Assembly (NCBI RefSeq): GCF_901933205.1
Contig: NC_044582.1
Coordinates: 16,591,820 to 16,655,819, forward strand
DNA length: 64,000 nucleotides
Source: Camarhynchus parvulus
Lineage: Eukaryota; Chordata; Aves; Passeriformes; Thraupidae
Direction: 5' to 3'
The number at the start of each line of letters is the position of its first letter. Positions within the stretch are counted from its first letter, which is position 1. Below, piece by piece: positions 60,295 to 64,000 of this stretch. The position numbers and the translations under genes are program-made. Under the pieces are notes generated by a model, which worked only from the letters and a program-made list of their open reading frames with translations, did no database searches and was not told the DNA's origin.

Positions 60295-60854
60295 CCTTTC
60301 CAAAAATCCCCCATGTGTTTGTCTGCTTGCCCAGCCCTGTAAGACTCTGCTCTGCTCCTGGTGTGGGGACAGGCTCCTGCAAAGCCCATAACAGGGACGC
60401 TCCAGGAGAAATTCCCGGATGAGAGCAAAGGATGCTCAACGCCAACCAGAACCATCACTTCAAGAGCAGAGCTATGGACCTTTCACCATGGACCATTACA
60501 GAACTAGGCAGAGTGTAAGGAGTGAAGAATGATCCTTATCTTTCATTTTCTAGTATTTTACTGCATAGAAAAAGCTGGGGAGATGGAAGCCATCTAAACC
60601 ATTGTGTCCTTTTGGGATCTGGCTCCTTACTCCTTCTTCTGGGGCCTTTTTGCTCATTTGTTAGGTTTGGAGCTGACCTTCATTCTTGTCTCTGCAGCAC
60701 CATTTCCCCCTTTACATCAGGTGAAGGATTCAGTCTTTAAAAAAGCAGAGTTACTGTCAGCCTCAGGTTATTCATTCCCATTGGGAAGGCAGGGTCACCC
60801 AGCAGGTACCCAGATGTACCTCCCAGTGTTTGTCCTCTCCACAGAGGGCTTCCC

Positions 60855-60956
60855 AAGCAGCTGTGGTGCAGTGAATGACATCCCTGACCATGGCAGAGGC
60901 TTGCAACCAGATGCTCTTTAAGGTTCCTTCCAGTCCCAGCTGTTTTATGATCCTGA
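60855..60956 (+). mobile_element. CR1 LINE 3' end remnant
   Basis: The plus strand reads CATCCCTGACCATGGCAGAG, GCTTGCAACCAGATGCTCTT, TAAGGTTCCTTCCAGTCCC, then TTTTATGATCCTG. This follows the CR1 sense 3' terminus (GTCCCTGCCCATGGCAGGG, TTGGAACTAGATGATCTTTAAGGTCCCTTCCAACCC, ATTCTATGATTCT). It is truncated, diverged and inactive. Confidence 0.82.
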
Positions 60957-63900
60957 TAAACACGTATCTTTGAGTCTTTGAGTCTTAAAAACCTCGGTAA
61001 ATCTGGAGCATCACTGTAGATGACATTGTTCATGGGCAGTAAAGGTGGCTACCACCCCCAGAATTATGAACTGCCCACGTACCCACCCACCTAAAGAAAA
61101 ACACAGTTTCACTGGACATTTTATAGTTTGTTTCTTTCATTTTTATAGCCAGCATTGCACTGATAAATATAGCTGTTTAACCAAAGTCAATGTACTGGAG
61201 GCAGAAAAGAGATAAACCACGAACATTTATTTGGATTCCTGCTGCAACAGTGTAAATACTAAAGTTCATTATAAAAATAATGTAAAATAGTCTTCTTAGT
61301 GTTATGCTGGCTTTGCAAATCCTTTTAATTATATCTATATTTCCAACTGCTTGGATGTCAGGAAGAGATGAGCTGGTGCTAAACATGTCCAGTTTGTTGG
61401 GGTTTCATTCAGCTCTTTGTACTGCTGAAGGATTTTTCAACATCTTGGGTCTTCTTATCTTGTCAGGGGCTATTATTTTTTTATTCCCCTGACAGTTTAC
61501 TAGAAACAGAAAGTATAAATTTATGTTTTACTCCTAGGAAAATTGCTAGGATCCCTGTCTGAAGCTCTTGAAGGGACTGACAGGGTTGCCAGGCTGTTAT
61601 TTGGAGAATTCCACACACAGATGCCCGCTGTTGTACATTTTGGGGGTGATGACTTGGCCAGCACAAGGAGGATCCACTCTAACCCCCCAGAAAGGACTAC
61701 AAAAGTGGAAAAGGATTTAATGAAAACTCTTTTTTCCATTTTGTAAACCCCTGGCCCACTTCTGAGGGCCTTTTCCATGCTCCTCTAATGAAAGCTGTTT
61801 CCCAGGAGCTGGAGCTTTGGAGCAGGGGAAAAGTCCTATTGCATGAAAAGGATAGTGATGGAAAAATTTAACAGCACTGATTGTTTAGCTTTTCTTCCCT
61901 TTTTCAAAATGAAACACTTTTAAAATCAAGCTATTTTTTCCCACTGGCTGCTTTGTGAGCACGTTTTATCACCTGGTTCCAATCTAGGCTCGCAATGCAA
62001 AGAGTGAGAGCATCCAGCACACTTCCAGCACAGCAGGGCTCACTTTTCCCAAATTCCCCACCAAATCCTCTGGCTAATCACAAAGGAGCACAGAACAAAT
62101 ATGACTCAATGCCCAGCATAAACCCTCCAAGGCATGGAGCAGCTTGGAGGGGTGGTAGCAAAAGGCCCTCCCTCCAGAGGGGTGGTTCAGTGGCTGGAAG
62201 GCTCTGTATCCTCTTTCTCCCTGCTGATTTCTTAGTGGATTTACACCCAAAAAAAAATGATTGCAATTGGGGTCCAGCCCTGCTGAAGAAATGATTCCTT
62301 CAGCAGCAGCCCAGCAAAATGTCACCAGAGCACAGGACTGGCAGGGCTCAGGAGGGGTACAGGGCACCACCAACACCCCTGGGGCAGCAGGGGAATTGTT
62401 GGAATGTGTAGGTGATCCAGCCTGAAGAGCTGTAGCACAAGCTGTGAAAAAGAACAAACCAACCCTCCCTGGAGCAGTGCCACCCACGGGGACAGGGCAC
62501 AGAGCCTGTCCCACAGCACCCACACAGCTCTGCAGCTCCTCGGAGGGAAGGGCACAAAAACCGCCCCAAAGTCAGAGATCCATCAATGGCACAAACCACA
62601 AACCCCTCCTGGCACAGCTCGTGACCAGCACAAATCTGAGCTCCTGCAGGGAAGGAGCAAAGTTTAGATAAACCAGGCTCCTTCTGGCTGCTCTGAATTC
62701 CAGTGCCTGGGACTGAGACACAATTCCTGCCTGGCTCTGCAGCCCTTTCCCCCAGCTTATCAAACCCCGTCTTGAAACAATTTCGTCCTTGAACAGATTT
62801 GTTAAGCAGTGTAATATGAAGATCAAGGAATAAAGATGAGGAAAGGCAAAATTAGATTAAGGCTGTAGATAGCATTTGAGTATAACTAATGCCAAATAGC
62901 CAGAGGGCAACATGTCAACAATTTAATGGGGCACAACGTAAAATAATGTTTTCAAAACAAGCGCTTCATTGGATGCTTCCCCTTTGAATCAGATAAAGTA
63001 TATCACCACAGACAGATTTGCTTTGATCTGCTCTGCAGCAGAAGGTCAAGGGTGTCTAAAGCAGCTATTCAGAGCTCATGAGTAATAGAATTAAAGCACT
63101 CAGATCACATCTCTGAACTCTCAGCATCCCCCAGATGTGGGGCCAACCCCGGGGATGGGGATGGCAACAGAATTGGGCGCTGGTTCTGAGCCCAGCCTGC
63201 TCATGTACAGCCTCTTGTGGGGTGTCTTGAGGCAGAGGAGAGATCAGAATCTCAGCATCTCCGCACCCATGTTTGTGCAGGAAGCATCTCTATTTCTAGA
63301 ATTAGAGCACCTACCTCCACAAAGGACTTTGCACAAATAAATTCACACCAGTTCCAGGCACAATGTGAAGCAATTTGTGAAACCTGATCATTGTGAGGAT
63401 GATTTAGCCCCAAAGCCATTTTCCACTGTGTGCTGATGGTAACAAGCCCAAACTCTGCTGTGCCTTTTGCACAGGGGCCAGTTTTACCTGCTCTCCTGCC
63501 CCAGAGGGTGAGAAAGGTGCTCGAGGGGCACAGCAAACAGAAAGACAAGGTGGGAAATAGAGGCCAATAATGGGAGAAGATGAAGACAGAGCAGCAGGAG
63601 TGTTTCTGATGGCTGCAGTGCACAGCACCACAGCATGCCAGGTATCTCACTGCCCCTGTCCCAGCTGTAAAACCCGAGCCACAAAAACCCCTCCAGAAGG
63701 GCCAGGCATAGCTGTTCTCTCCAAGTCCAGGGGATCTTGGCAGCAGGTTTGCTCTTGGTGAAGAGCACTGCAGCAGCCTCAGCTCTGCCCCAGAGCGTGG
63801 CTCAGAATTGCAGAGCCCTTGCAAGCCCCACCTGCAGGAGAGGCAGAGCCGGGAGGATTTGCTGGGAAGAGCCCAGAGCAGCTCGGTCCCCGGGCTGTGC

Positions 63901-64000
63901 CTCAGGGGACTGCCTGGGAATGGAGGCAGTAATGGGAATCATTTATCTCGGGATGTCACCCTGATAACAGGCTGTGCTGGGCACCGGCTGTGCTCAGGCT
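60957..64000. other. Noncoding stretch, no gene recognised
   Basis: A GAGTCTTTGAGTCTT duplication lies at 60971-60987. The segment 61080-61330 is AT-rich. The 190-codon minus-strand frame at 63252-63824 is unrecognised and lacks exon signals. I see no RNA gene or transposon. Confidence 0.5.

Noticed and set aside
63252..63824. 190-codon minus-strand frame
   Set aside because: No recognisable domain, no convincing exon borders, and plus-strand frames overlap it. Length is within chance for 64 kb in six frames.
1..64000. Search for tRNA, snRNA, rRNA and well-known microRNA sequences
   Set aside because: No tRNA B-box, U6-like start or familiar microRNA seed-plus-mature sequence was found by eye. 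A covariance-model scan would be needed to exclude them.

Overview
The window reads as noncoding vertebrate DNA, almost certainly from a bird. The interspersed repeats I can recognise are degraded 3' ends of CR1 LINEs at about 15.6, 21.2, 30.9, 32.4 and 60.9 kb. There are also two stretches resembling ancient amniote foldback repeats, at 8.7 and 53.5 kb. I see no Alu, L1 or other mammalian repeat, and visible repeat density is very low, which fits a compact avian genome. CR1 is also common in turtles and crocodilians, so the bird assignment is an inference. I see no bacterial, plasmid or viral gene content.

No protein-coding gene can be confirmed. The open frames, the longest 227 codons at 46.8-47.5 kb, lie in GC-rich or repetitive DNA. 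They resemble no family I recognise and show no exon structure. No tRNA, rRNA, snRNA or known microRNA was recognised. Five exon-like segments with good splice or terminal signals (21.4, 29.9, 42.3, 44.2 and 50.6 kb) are listed at low confidence. The best is 42301-42423: 41 open codons between a strong acceptor and a strong donor.

Layout: 0-7.6 kb is unremarkable. 7.9-9.9 kb holds three AT-rich segments with the texture of conserved noncoding elements, an ancient repeat and a long AAT microsatellite. 12.24-12.80 kb is a CpG-rich island carrying a 53-bp x3 tandem repeat and a hexamer repeat. 15.6-21.4 kb holds CR1 remnants and more possible conserved segments. 23.8-24.3 kb pairs a GC-rich minisatellite with a nearly perfect 77-79 bp inverted repeat. 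25.4 kb has TA/TG repeats. 30.8-32.5 kb has two CR1 remnants. 39.3-39.5 kb is an AT-rich expansion between duplicated flanks. 41.9-43.0 kb combines an AT-rich possible conserved element, the best exon candidate and a 50-bp x5 minisatellite. 47.9-48.66 kb is the strongest CpG island and the best promoter candidate. The rest to 64 kb is ordinary noncoding DNA with an ancient palindromic repeat, purine tracts and a final CR1 fragment.

Alternating GC-rich blocks and AT-rich, homeodomain-site-rich blocks without genes would fit a regulatory landscape near a developmental gene, possibly with noncoding transcripts from the CpG islands. This cannot be tested from the sequence alone.
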